Positions 48,510 through 61,431 of a stretch of 64,000 nt of DNA are shown piece by piece. The position numbers were made by a program, and so were the translations under genes. This DNA comes from Tetranychus cinnabarinus. Taxonomy: Eukaryota > Arthropoda > Arachnida > Trombidiformes > Tetranychidae. Each line of letters starts with the position of its first letter. Positions within the stretch are counted from its first letter, which is position 1. The notes beneath the pieces were generated by a model. The model was not told the DNA's origin. It searched no databases and worked only from the letters and a program-made list of their open reading frames with translations. Location: positions 7,641,001 to 7,705,000 of the forward strand of contig WHVY01000002.1 of assembly GCA_022266195.1 (NCBI GenBank). The letters run 5' to 3'.

Positions 48510-49860
48510 CTCTTAATTGATTGAATTGATCAAGATTGTTCTAATACTGAATTGAATAGACTAATATTTGCTTAAAATTGCTACTAAATCCCCAAACATT
48601 TTAAATTTAAATTTCCGAATAATTATTCATCAAGACAAGAGGAAAGATTGTCATTGGCAGTGAGATAAACCTTTTTTTATACAGAATAGCTGGTAAATCA
48701 ATCATCTATTCATAGCAATCATTATCTGTGTTAAAACAAATAAATTGATCCATTATAGTATCAATTGGCATAATCAATCGCTTTCCTCCAAATGTAATTG
48801 ATTAACTTAGTAGTTAGTAGCTTTCATCTTTTTAACCATTTTCAAGTTTGATAAGTCAACTATCGATTCAAAACCTAATTTACGTGAACATTCACTTCTC
48901 AGTTTTCATCCTTTTACACGCCAGATTCATGGATGCTGATCAATTCACAATAATGCTTGTAGATGAAATCAAACTTGACTGAATAATTTACACATCTAAT
49001 GAAGGATTGAAATTACATAATGTAAATGAACCGAATCATTTGATAACATACATTTTAAAATTAATGACAGTCAATAATGAACATAGCAATTTAAAACAAT
49101 GCTAATCACCATGACAATGATAATCATCCAGGGAATTATATGTATAAATGTATCTGATAATTTTGGGACTGAACTTTGTATGTGTCTCTACAGTCTATTT
49201 GAACATTAATTTAATGTTCATTGCCGATTGACTAAAACAACTCAAACCAGGAGATTGTCTCTTTGTAACTCCTTCATAAGCCAATCTACTAATCAACCAG
49301 AAAGCTGTCCCAAAATAAATGAATTAGATTGAAATTTGATAGTGAAAGGGTTACAATTTTGGCAGCAAGATATAAGTCAATGAATGTTAAACATGGAAAG
49401 CAAAAGCTGGTTTAAACATGAAACTTACAAACATATTAATAATAATGATTATAATGAAATAATAATCTAAACCTCCAAGGACAGGATAAAGGATGGCGTA
49501 GGTTAATCACATAATAAAATAATATAAAATTGAATTTCATTTAATCGATCCAATAAATTTCACATGAAAAGTGCAGATCAAGAAGAAGCAAATGACAACT
49601 ATTATTATTTTCATCATCATTCAACTATTAAACTATTATTGCTGCATTATTGTAAAATATTGATCCAACTTAATCATTATATTAACTAAACATTCCAGAT
49701 TATCTTAATTAGGCTTCTAACCCATTTCTAACCCACAACCCAAAAAGGTATCTTGGCCTAACTGAAGGTTGACTTTTAACCCAAATTTTCATGTAAAACC
49801 AAAATTTATCACAGCTACAATTACCATTGTAGATTAGGTTAATTTACACTTTGTATTAGC
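48510..49860. repeat. Rearranged segmental repeat, copy 2
   Basis: Block order here is B (48515-48925), A (48990-49204), C (49205-49860). Copy 1 at 45295-46650 reads A, start of C, B, C. The difference fits an ancestral tandem array of a roughly 1-kb unit that lost different parts in each copy. The two copies bracket the DCX-EMAP and KChIP fragments and the tRNA gene. Confidence 0.85.
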
Positions 49861-51018
49861 TTCATGATTAAATTAAAAGCTGGAGCTAAAACAATAGCCA
49901 AAAGTGTTAACTTGGAGTTACCTTTCAAATGTAAACAAGTCTGGTCTAGCAAATATCTGGTTAATCTTAATTTGAATCAATCAATCCGCTCAAATTTCTC
50001 ATGTTTTATGCTTTATTAAAATCCTTTTTTGTAACGACAATCAAGGTAATAAATTGAGCTTCTATTGATTGTTATTTGATCGATGTATTGCATCGAAGTC
50101 TATTTTATTTTTCGTCTTCTCTTCAACTGCCATCTCTGTTGTATTATTTTTGAAAATTCACTTTTTCACTTTGTATTGAGTATCTAATCAAGAAAGGAAG
50201 CTTTAATTGTGATTGTCTCATGGAGTTCCCTTTATAACATTGTATTATAATTAACAGCTTGATTAATTTTTGTGAACATCAGACAAAAGTAGTTCCCATA
50301 AGAAATGGTTAATCAGATTATTTCAGATGTAGAGGGAAACTCACATGGAAACATTATGATGGTAATGATGTTCAGCTTGTTCAGTTTTGATAATTGTTTA
50401 ACAGTGTAATCCATTAAATTGACCGATTTGCTCTGATAATTGTTCATTGTACTTACTGATTCAACTCATAATAAACCAGAGCACAAAAAAATCTCACTCA
50501 TCCTGAGGTTCAATGGTAACCTATCATTCATTGTATTGACCACTGTTGACAACTTTTCAACTCTACTTTTCCACTCAATAGCAACCAACTTATTGCTGCT
50601 ATTAACTCACAGTTATCTCATAATGAACATCAATCCTTCAATTTTCAATTTATTTAAAGAATTGCAGTTGATTAATCAGCTGATTGTTATCCCATTCACT
50701 TGGTTGTACAGTTCCATAGACGCATTGAACGGTCAACTTTTTCAATATACTTTTTTGATTTGTAAAGTAAATTTAAAATCTATACTTTAATTTGTTTACT
50801 GTGATCAGATTAAATAATTTGGGGTTCATGTGTTAATCTTCAAATTAAAGACATTTAGTGAAAATGTGATAAAGTGAATTTAAAATTGGCTCTCTTACGC
50901 AAAGACAAATCAAAAACTGCTAGAGAAAAGGCCGCGTAATTTACTCTTTCTTTTGGCTTTGTTTGTCTTTTGGTGTTTCTTCATCTCAATTGTTTACAAT
51001 TGTGTTTATAATTAGCAA
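49861..51018. other. Upstream region of DCX-EMAP
   Basis: No convincing gene. An open frame at 50440-50790 (116 codons, plus) has no family motif and a composition typical of AT-rich chance frames. CTGCCATCTCTG (50128-50139) resembles the recurrent GCCATCT motif. The DCX-EMAP promoter probably lies in the right-hand part. Confidence 0.45.
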
Positions 51019-54000
51019 ATGCAGGATTCACAGAATCAACCATTGCGACCATTAAATACTAACCATATTGGTAATACCAAGGATAAATTGTTTGACCTTA
51101 CAGCTCCTGGATCTAAAGCTTTAAAAGCAGCGTCTGAACATCGTGCAAAGATTGTTACTTTTTATATCAATGGAGAACCCTTTAGAGCCGGTATCCGAGT
51201 TTCAATAGTTCCTGGTAAAGATTTTCACAGTTTAACATCTCTCTATGACTACCTCAATGGAAAAAGCCAGGTTACCTTTGGTGTTCGCTATATTTTCACG
51301 ACAACCGGTAAACGAGTTACCTCTATTGACGACTTGGAATCTGGTTCATCGTATGTTATCTCTAACAACAATAGATTTCAAGTTATGCCTTATGGTAAAA
51401 CAGATAAACCTAAAGGAGGTGATACTGGTAATGGTGGACAAAACAATGGCCTTGCTCCGTTAGAGGGTAAAAGTGTTTCATCGACGCTTCCCTTTGCGAC
51501 TTTACCCGCTGTTTTGGGTCATTCACCTCGAAGTCAATCATTAAACTCAAAGGAGGGTAAAATAGTGACCATAGTTAACCGTAAAGATCCAACATTACGA
51601 ACCCGAGTATTTCTCAATCTTCGTAGTCAACGAACCTTTGAACTGGTAATCAAGGATCTTGGGCAAGCAGTAATGGTTAAAGATGCCAGACGATTGTATA
51701 CAAGTGATGGTGAAGAGGTAAGCAATAATTTATCATATTTTTTGCCTAACTTATCATTTTAAAACTTTATTAACATTAGCCAATAATCATCTTTCAGCCG
51801 TACCTTTCTTGATACATTAAACAAATGGACAATAGCATTTCGACATAGCAACAAACTATCAATTTCTTGACCAAGTTATGGATTTCATTGCTAACATAAT
51901 GAATGTTGGCGTATTATTTGTCATGTGAAATTTGTCACAAAAAATATCTTCAAGCTAAACCTTTCTTATCTAGATTAAAATGAATGTTGAATGGAAGTAT
52001 CGATTTTAACAGTAATCAATATCTTCCTTTAGTTAATTTGTCAATTCAAGAATGAGAAAAAAAACAAAATTTTTACACCATGAAATGATCATATCAGTGA
52101 TTATCTTGAGACTTTTTTTCATTCAATTTTTCTCTGTCTATTTTACCTTTACTGGCATTACTGAAATACAATGTAATCGGTTTCAATGGATTGATGTTGA
52201 TAGTTAATCAGCTGATTAATGACAAATGACTGTGTATACACTCAGAAATTGAGCAAAAATAATTTCCGTTTCAAACTTGTCTTTGTATTAGTGATTTGTT
52301 TCGCATTGCAAGATTGATAATGGTCATTTTGCCGAATCTATCAACAATCAAATTATCAACTTATTAGTTAAGCAGCCAATATTGTCAATCGTATCGCCAT
52401 AACCTGTCTTGTCTGACGATAGTCGACATTTTTCATTTTACTTGAGCTTAGTCAATAAAATGATTCAAACGATAGTTATTGTGTAGCATATAAAATAATC
52501 AATAAATATTTCAGCTCACCAAGAGTTTGTTATTTGATTTATGGGACAAGTTAAAATTTGAATCAAGCACTTTAATGATGTACTGATCGATAATGAACAA
52601 GTCAACATTAAATCATTTTGTTAGGTATCAAATGGTCTGTGAAATTCAGTTAATTGTTAATGATTCCAATTTTTTATACTTTATCATTGTCCTTGCTACC
52701 CTTAATATTAATTAAGCCTAAGTATTAATAAAAACAGTAGATTAATCATTAAAATATTGATAAACAAATGATTTTCTCATTTCTTTATCCTTTTCTCTCA
52801 ACAGATTCGGAGTATCTCCCAGCTTCGACGACAGTTAAGTGATTTTACAATATTTTATATTGAAAGTGCCAAAAATCGATCAAATATAAAGCCATCATTT
52901 ATTCATAAACAACGATCCAACTCACTGGAATCAATCAATTTACAAGGATTCAAGGATGATGAACTAGAAGCAATTGAAACTCATCGAAATCAAGATATTT
53001 CCACTGATTATCAGTTTAAATATCCAGTAACCTCTCTAACATCTTCCGAGCAATTTAATCCAACAGGTAAACACATGAATTGAAACCATTAATCATCCAA
53101 ATCAACCCAGTATACGATTCGGCTTGGAATGAGAGACCCAGAGAAATATTTAAGTTGATTGGAAAAACAGAGTTGGAATGAAAAAGATGATTTATCATTT
53201 ACAGAATCAATTTAATAATTTAATATTTAGTTCTCATAGTTTCAGAAATATTGAAAAAGAAACAGTAAATCATATAACATTAACATCTCATTTTACTCAT
53301 TAGTGATCTAATTTTTGTTTTTATTATTTACAACTAGAAACTGAAACTGCTACTAAACTATGGACTCCAAATGATAATGATTTTAAATCAATGGAAAATC
53401 GATGGTCAAACCAAGAGCCCAAATCAGAAGAGGTGACAGTCAAAACAATTGCTACCCAAACATCACCAAAACTACGTCAACCAAGGCTTCGTGTTAAACG
53501 TAAATTAGGTCCAAGCAAAATAGGCAAGCCTGTGTTAGTTGATAAATCAACTGAAAATTCAGTTAAATCTGAAACTGAAGGAGCTGCTGAGGTTATAAAA
53601 AAACCAAATAGCCAACCAAATGAATCTAAAGCGGAAAAGAGTAAAAAGCAAGACAAGTTATTTACCAGACCAAATAAATCGGGTAAACAATCAAATCAAA
53701 ATGTGACCAAAAGTGCAACCAATGACAGCAATAAACTGAATCAATTGACTCATCACGATACCAAGCGACAATCAACTCGTTCATCGGCTAAATCAGGAAA
53801 TAGTGTTGAACCAGTTATATTTGTGCCTATTAGTGTTGATGATCCTGCGATTGGTGGTGACAAGACAAATGCGTTTGACGGCGAGAGCAGAGATGAGCTG
53901 AAAAATAATCAGATTACCAAGGAGAATGGAAAAATGTCAATGATGAAAGAAAATGTTGGAAATGAATCTGCAAAGGCAAAAGATTACAATAGTTTGAGCG

Positions 54001-57000
54001 ACGAAGAAAGAGTTAAATTGTTCTCAGATTTAATCAAAGATAAAATTAAATTAAAAATTGAGAATCGTCGAAAGGAGAAGAAATCAAGTGAACCTCGATC
54101 TGGAACATCAACATCATTTGATCGTGGTTCATTGGCATCGTTTGGTGATGCAGATAGACTTTCAGTGCTTGAAAAGATTGCTCATGAAGATTACATGGAT
54201 GATCATTTGTCATTAGCATCTAAAAGTCCAGCGCAACCAATTGACCAGGAAAATCTATTCAAGGGAATCAATGTTCCAGATAAAAATTTTCAACTCTCTT
54301 GGATGTATCCTTTTCATATTTGCATTCATGAAAACTTAATTAAGCCTAACTGTATGCCTTGTTTAATATAATCTATATAGAATCTAAATTATCATTAGTT
54401 GTCACACAATTGCTACTAAGAAGCTAAATTTAGTTGTAAGTTTTAATCTATCAATTAGTTTTACATGTCAAGTCCAGGTTTACCTGTTAATAAATCAACT
54501 CTCTTGCCAATTTGAGATGTTGATGATTAACCCTACTGGTTACTTATGATAACCAGATAATTATAATAATTATCTTGAAAATCCAATTCCCTTTATGATT
54601 TTATAGAAGAACACAGTTTCACAGGTTTCTGACCTTTCAACAATTTACTCTGAACCTGAATATAGCCAAGAAATGCAGGACTTCACTGGACCATTGCAAA
54701 TGAAAAACAAAACATTATCAATTTAATTCTACATTTTTCTTTCTCTAGATAATATTTCATTAATAATGGAGAGTAATCTATGCATGAATCTATTATAATT
54801 AAACTCTTGCTGAAACAATGGTCTGACCAGTTCATTCACTTTTTGGTATAAACAAGTGGACATTTATTCTGGACCCATTAAAAGTTCACCCAAAGGATAA
54901 TCTGTTGAACAATTTACCCAAAACAGACTAATTAGTTCAAAGCGAGGTCAACAAAATTCAAATGGCTAATCCATATAAAGCTCCTAGTTAACCCAATCAA
55001 CTGCATCTTTAGGCCTAATATTTACATTTAGGTTCAATACCAATTATCTTACTTAATTCCTTAACTTGAATTGGTTAAATTGTTTGATTTACACAGTTAT
55101 GGCTACAAAGGAAACCACAAATCGGAAAATAATTTGATAATTTTGGATTCGGGTGAATTGGTCTTTTTTGTCGCAGCCATTGTTGTCCTATGGAATCCTC
55201 AGAATCAAACTCAACGTCATTACAAGGAACATGTTTCTGATATTCAATGGTAAGATGTTTACTGTGATTACAATCCAAGAATATTCAATACTTATTAACA
55301 CACAATTGTCATTGTTCACTTTTATTGATAATCCAATAGTATGGCTTTGAATGAGCAAGATAAATTCATTGCAACTGCTCATGAAAATGTACTTAGTAAT
55401 GGTTCATTGTTTTCGGTGAGTGATTAAACTTTATTATTACACAACTGGTCCATTACCTGTGAATAATATTTACATACAATTTAACAATTTGTCTCGTTTT
55501 CTTGTACTTTCAATAGAGCTCTGAAATACGTGTTTGGGACTCTTCAAATTTAATTACTTCAGCTGTTTACGACAATCTATCTCCATCTACTTCTCTCATT
55601 TCAATTTCATTTACAAATCTGGTAAGATTTTGGGTTCATTTGATTATTAATATTATTAAAAACATTATAGTGTTTGTTAGTGTTACGATTGAAAACAGGT
55701 TAAACATAAATCAATAATCATTAATGTCAGTTTAATATACTTTTTGTACTTGAATTTATTTTACAATAATCTTGAAACACTCGTTTTATACCATTTGTTG
55801 TAAAAAACTATCATCTAATGAATGATAGATGATAAAAGTCTAGAATCACAATTTTAAAGCTTGGAAATCGTTTACAAATTTTCATTATTAATTTCCATGA
55901 TATTTGGTGCATTCTTTTATTTTGACTTGAGTATTATACTAATGAATTTTTTATTCAACATTCGATTTTCAATTCTGATTGATGCGATGTTTGTTTCATC
56001 TGATTTACAGGGCTTCCTATTGATACTATGCTATAAAGAAAACGTCTCATTGATTGTCTGGGACTGGAAAAATAATCAAGAAATCGCTACAATCAATGTA
56101 AGATTTAAACACCCTTTTGACTTTTGATTATTATTATCATGTTATCATGTTATTTTCATTATTTTTTGTTTCCACTCTAAGGCTAAACTATCCAAGGATG
56201 TAAAGCTGATTGGAGCCAAACCACTTCCTCAAGGTAGCAACATTATTACATATGGACATAGACATTTAACTTTTTGGCAATTAGTTGGTTCCAAGTATAA
56301 CCCAATAAATTTAATTAAACCAGTTGAGTACCTTTTCTTCTTAATCTGTCACTTCTGCATCAATCTTTAGCTAATACAGTTCAATTTCTGGTAACATTGT
56401 AGAAATCAAAAGAACCGATACTTTTCACATGCATCGATTTTTTATCAAATGGCGACTTTTTAACTGGCACAGCTGATGGTTATTTCACAATTTGGTCTCA
56501 AAATCCTGAAACTGGTCTAGTCTTCCGTGTAACCGATTTGAAAGGACATGAGGTTTGTGTCGTTTCGCGATTCAACATAACCATATCTTGATAAATGAAC
56601 TTAAACTTTCAACTCTTCAATTACAGGCTTCAATAGAATGTATAAAATATCTTTCCAATAACGTTTTAGTCTCGACTGATTCAAATGGCCATTGCATATC
56701 CTGGGATATCGGTGACTTAGCCTTTAAACATTTAAACACAATCATGGTAACTATGGTTGAATTGGTAAAGATAAGGAATTCAAAGCTTCTCATCAATTTT
56801 TAATTTTGTTTCCAATCAGGTACCACATAATGCTGGAGGAATAACTTCACTTTGTTTACCGATAAACACTGACGGTAATCCAAATTTCAACGTTTACATA
56901 GGCACTCGAGGTAATTGCATTGCTCATGGGTCAGTGGTGAGTGGGAAGGAGTTTGATGTTTTGCTTGAGGTTTGTAATCGATATCATTTGTTTACTCTTA

Positions 57001-58830
57001 TTGATCAATTGTTTGTTCGAGTTTTTAAGTATTTCGTTGTCTATTAACGGTTTCAAATTAATAATATTAACAGGGACATTCTGGTGGGCTACGAGGCATT
57101 ACTTCACTGTCGAGAGACACATCTTTTTTCAGCTGTGGCTTGGATTCAAAGGTTTGTCGATGGGGTAACAAAAAATTGGCCTGGAAAACATTGTTAGACG
57201 TAAGTGGAAATCTGGAAACAATATTTCAATGTTGATGTTTATTTCCATTGATGTGATGCTTTCAAGATGGGAAATGATTCATTTTACTAATATCTATCAT
57301 TTTATTTCGATTGCTCCGCTTTGTATGTTGATACATTTAGGTGCAGTTATTATCAATTGCTGTTCATCCATTATGTCAAGCACTTGCTATTGGTGGAGTG
57401 AATGGAGTAATACAGATACTTGAAGTAGAATCCGGTAGTTTAGCAGCTCAGTTGAATGTTTGCAAGGCTCCAATTGTTTGTTTAGCTTATTCGCCAAATG
57501 GAAATTTTCTAGCTGCTGGAGCTCATGATGGTGTAATGTATCTTTTGCCCGTATTTGATGATGGTTTTGTCTATGAAAAAGTATCCGTTCTCAAGGTAAG
57601 CTACATTAATTGTATCTCCACTAAATTGATTCATTTAACTAAATAGACGTGCAAACACTTGCAAAATTTTCATTGTCCATTGTAGGGACCACATCCAATC
57701 CTGAGTCTTCAATGGTCAGTAGACAATTGTTTTCTACTAACCTCAGTCAATGACAACAACTACCAAGAACTGATCATATGTAAGTAATGTCAACATTGAT
57801 TTTGGAATCAAATCCTTAGCAGCAAATTTGACTAACTTTTTCTTTAAATCTATCAACTTACCTTACATTTTACAGGGGATCTTCCCAATTTCAGGTATCT
57901 CACCGGCATTTCTTCATCTTCAGAAAATCTTAAATGGCACGATGCAACCTGTTCCGGAGGTGAAGATGTTAGAGGTACGTTAACCATATAATTTTATATT
58001 AAACAATGTAAACACAAAATGTTCAGATTTTAACAAAATTGATTGATTGATTTGAACAATAGTTACACAAAATAAAAAAAACAAAACACATTTATTTCAA
58101 ATTGCAAAACGATCAGAGAAAAGTTGAAAATTGATTAGAATCAAAAGCAACCACTAGATGTCACAATCAAGATGTCGTAAACCAAAGAGTAGTCTTTGTC
58201 GTAAACTCTAATAGTTTAACTATTTGTGCTTCATTTATGAAAACAAGTCGAGAAACGTTTAATTGTCGGAATCTTTTGATTTGGAATTTAAAACTGTTCT
58301 TTAGCTAAATGGCCGATTAAGTGATGGCCCCATTTAGCGTGTCGAAGCCCCTTTTAGCGTTTAGCGTTCCATTTTAAAATATTTCCTATTATTTTTTAGC
58401 AACAACTACAAACTATATTAACTGTTGTTTTTATTTCATCAAAAGGTATTTGGGATAATCACAATATAGACGATGTAATCAATGTTTGCTGTCATTGCTC
58501 AAATAATGGTAAATATCTGGTAACTGGAGATGAAGATGGAAACATTCGTCTATTCTCATATCCATGTTCAAATCCAATGGTAAGTACAGCTAACCGCATA
58601 TCTTATAGTGTAGCTAACTAAAGCTATCTAAAATATAATAATATTTTTCAAATTATCAAATTTTCTTCTCAATAATTTATGTTTTCTTTTCTTTTTTACA
58701 GTCGGCTTTTTATGCGAGGAAACAAGGCTCAAAAGGAGTAGTTGAAGCGCGTTTTATCTCACAAGACTCAGCCATAGTAAGCGGTAATTTTGACGGAGCA
58801 ATATTTGTTTGGAACCTGTACGACCCTTGA
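51019..58830 (+). CDS. DCX-EMAP: Doublecortin-domain EMAP-like WD40 protein (DCX-EMAP)
   Basis: Seventeen exons: 51019-51717, 52805-53066, 53338-54304, 55097-55249, 55340-55415, 55517-55621, 56011-56097, 56182-56322, 56403-56552, 56627-56746, 56820-56969, 57074-57199, 57341-57595, 57686-57779, 57876-57974, 58446-58579 and 58702-58830. They give about 1,248 residues. Two doublecortin domains (about 36-118 and 179-252; VTFYINGEPFRAG and IVTIVNRKDP) bind microtubules. A long charged linker follows. The HELP motif begins at SWIYGYKG (641-648), spliced across exons 3 and 4. WD40 repeats fill the rest (VLWNPQNQTQRHYKEH, IRVWDS, VTGDEDGNIRLFSYP, FVWNLYD). In Drosophila, DCX-EMAP acts in the cilia of mechanosensory neurons. 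The exon 8 donor is a weak GTTGAG, chosen because it alone keeps the frame. The first intron is 1.1 kb; most others are short. Copies of its last two exons occur at 47104-47456. Confidence 0.9.
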
Positions 58831-59736
58831 TGACAAATTGCCCTTTCAACTGATCATCTTTAGACCCATCAAGTTTCGCCGATACACCGGTTGCAATTAT
58901 AAACAACAAGAGGAGATAAATTTAATCATATCCTTCATGGAATTGGTGATTTTTTCATTGAATCGACTTTAACTTTCCCATTGCATGCTTTTATACTTAC
59001 ATTTCCGTAACTGTATCTCAATTTCATCAATCTATCAATCCATTGTGATGCATTATTTTCATACTAGTCTTCCCTTTCCCTGCATGTTAACCTAATCAGT
59101 TATAATTTTTAAAATTGTTGATCGACAATTGTCAAATTATTGTTTATTCAATTTAAAATTATACAATTTTCTAATCAGTAAATTGTCCAAAGCGTCCATT
59201 TCATTTACAATGTGTCCAGTATCTTTAAAAAGATAATCGAGTTCTTTTTCATAATTTAATATTTTGGCTTTCAGGTTGCGTAAAAGTTTTCCTCAAAATC
59301 CTTTTAAGTTTAGTTATGAGTTTATATCATCATTAACAGTTCGTAGTACTTTCAATTGTTACAATCAGTGATTAAATCAACCAAACATGCTTCGATTATC
59401 ATTGGCGCATCATTGGCGCAACAAGATTGAACTAACTTTTCATTTTCTATTTTTTCTATTTTAGTCTCTGATTTATCTGCCTTCCCTGAGTTTCAGGGTC
59501 GGGTTCTAAAAATTTGTATATTTTTGCGGCGACATTCAGGCTAAAACCTTTCATTTGAGATTAACAGAAAATTTATAGAACCATTGAGTGCAGAGAAATT
59601 TGACTGAAAAATACCAAAACGGTATTAATTTATCAGAAGATGAGTTTAATTCATTCAACTGTAAATTAAAATGTTGAATTAATTGCAAAAAAATATTAAA
59701 ATAAGTTGAACAAAAATTTCAGTAAAATTTTAAAAT
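58831..59736. other. 3' flank of DCX-EMAP
   Basis: It includes a segment (59102-59243) repeated at 62773-62914. Otherwise no gene is seen up to the stop of the minus-strand secreted-protein gene. Confidence 0.5.
59102..59243 (+). repeat. Direct repeat flanking the secreted-protein gene pair, left copy
   Basis: 142 bases aligned without indels to 62773-62914, with four substitutions by my count. The last 86 bases are identical. It belongs to the 3' flank of DCX-EMAP, because the old copy near 47750-47880 follows the DCX-EMAP exons there too. Confidence 0.93.
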
Positions 59737-60929
59737 CTAATTTGAAAAAATTCTGCATTCATCAATGCTTCGAGTTGAAGTCCACCTTTTCTTGGTGTCA
59801 ATGAAATGTGCAATAAAATAATGGTTATCAGTTAATTTTGGGAACAATGAAGCAGTTTTGTTATCCAGTTCAAGAACCAATTGTGGATTTAACGAGCTCA
59901 ATCGCATGGACAACGACTGTAAACCACATGTTTTCGAACTAAAGTCAAATATGAGGAGATATTTCAGAGTTTTGATGAATTTTTCCGTTTCGGCTATAAA
60001 TTTAGGATAGTCGATTTCGTTGGCGTTGAATGTACAATTATTAGTGTTAGGTAATTGACATTTATGTGGTGGATTCGAAGCTAAATAAGAAGCCGTATTA
60101 TATCTATATGTTGGGATTCCATCACAATAGGTTTCACAAACACGAGTTACTGCCCATTGAACAAGACGCTCAAAATCTTTCATGGGCACATAATGAGTAT
60201 ACAGTTCAACTGAAAGAGGATCGATTCTGATAGATTTAACGATGTTTGATGTAACATTATCATTATCATACTCCATCAATGTTAACATGACGATGTCTGT
60301 CTTATCAAATGATGATTTCGATGAACCACAAGCGCTTTCCATTTCCATGCTAATATTCTTGGTATATTCGGTGTTTTCATGGACCAGATTTACTTCAGTT
60401 GGAAAAGTGCGAATCACGATATTCCCGATCCGAAACATGTTTGTGATCAAGTGGGGAGCCCTAATAGGAAACGCTAAATCAGGTAATGTTGCTGTTCCTA
60501 GAAGAGAAAAATTTTCATTTAAATTTTTGTCTGTATCTTTAAGTCATAAAATATTGTCTACGAGTTAATATCATGGTGATAATAAAACAATGGTACTTTT
60601 AGTCTTATTGTCTTCAGATGACTTCTGGCAGATAGAAAGGCACTCTCAATGAAATGATAAGAGTCTACATTACATCAAAGTACATTAACTGATACGGTAA
60701 CTCAACCTTTTGTTAGTGTACAAGAATTGAGTAAGCTCGTTTTAGGTACTAACTTACAATAAAAACAACTAACTTAATATATCAAGAAATAAATAGACTT
60801 ACCAATAATATTCATCGGAAAACTCAGTTCCCATTCTTTATCAACATAACCAGGTTTTACCTCCTTAATTACCATACAGGAAGCAAGTTGAAACACCGAG
60901 AAAAAACAAATGAAACTTTTAAAATCCAT
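59737..60929 (-). CDS. Secreted protein of unknown function, member of a local two-gene family
   Basis: Exons 60929-60803 and 60497-59737 encode 295 residues. The N-terminus MDFKSFICFFSVFQLASC is a good signal peptide. The mature part has several Cys (CGSSKSS, CETYCDG, CQLPNTNNC, KTCGL), which suggests disulfides, and NCT/NKT sequons. No known domain recognised. Near the C-terminus LVLELDNKTASLFPKL and HYFIAHFI match TYLELDSITASLFPKI and DYFIINIF in the gene at 61432. The pair is head-to-head with 502 bases between start codons and lies in a 3.5-kb segment between 142-base direct repeats. It may be a lineage-specific secreted family. I cannot assign a role. Confidence 0.8.
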
Positions 60930-61431
60930 TGAATTTGATTGAATCGATCTTCAAGTTAACAGCAATACTTGTTGATATACACTGTCAACTCACCAGCGGT
61001 ATTAGTTTTTTAGGTTTAAGTAACGAGAGTTGGTTACTTTCGCTTCTCTAATAGCCAGGTAACCAGAGTAATCAGTGTAATAAATATTTTTAAATGAAAT
61101 GTCACACAAAAATAATCCAAAATCCAGGATAACTAGAATAAAATATTCATAAGTTTTAATGGCCTTTTCAAATTACTATTGAGAAAAGCATGAACATCAT
61201 TACTTTCTTCAAACATTAAAGTTGCCAATCTAGTAACCAAAAAAGTTAAAAGTAACTTTGCCTCAACCCCTTCTTGACCGAGTCTTGCCCTTCCTTTGTT
61301 TTGAGCTTAACAACAAAGACCTTTGTTTACTGCATTTCATCTCAAACTATGTTCAATAAACACAAAGAGTAAGATTGTTTAATCGTTTTTGTTTCAAACC
61401 CTTGTGTTCATTTCAATCAACAAAGTGCTCA
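60930..61431. promoter_or_regulatory. Divergent intergenic region of the secreted-protein pair
   Basis: 502 bases separate the two starts. There is no clear motif. The layout allows shared control. Confidence 0.35.

Noticed and set aside
50440..50790. 116-codon open frame, plus strand, upstream of DCX-EMAP
   Set aside because: No recognisable family, no splice support and ordinary AT-rich composition. Left as unexplained intergenic sequence.
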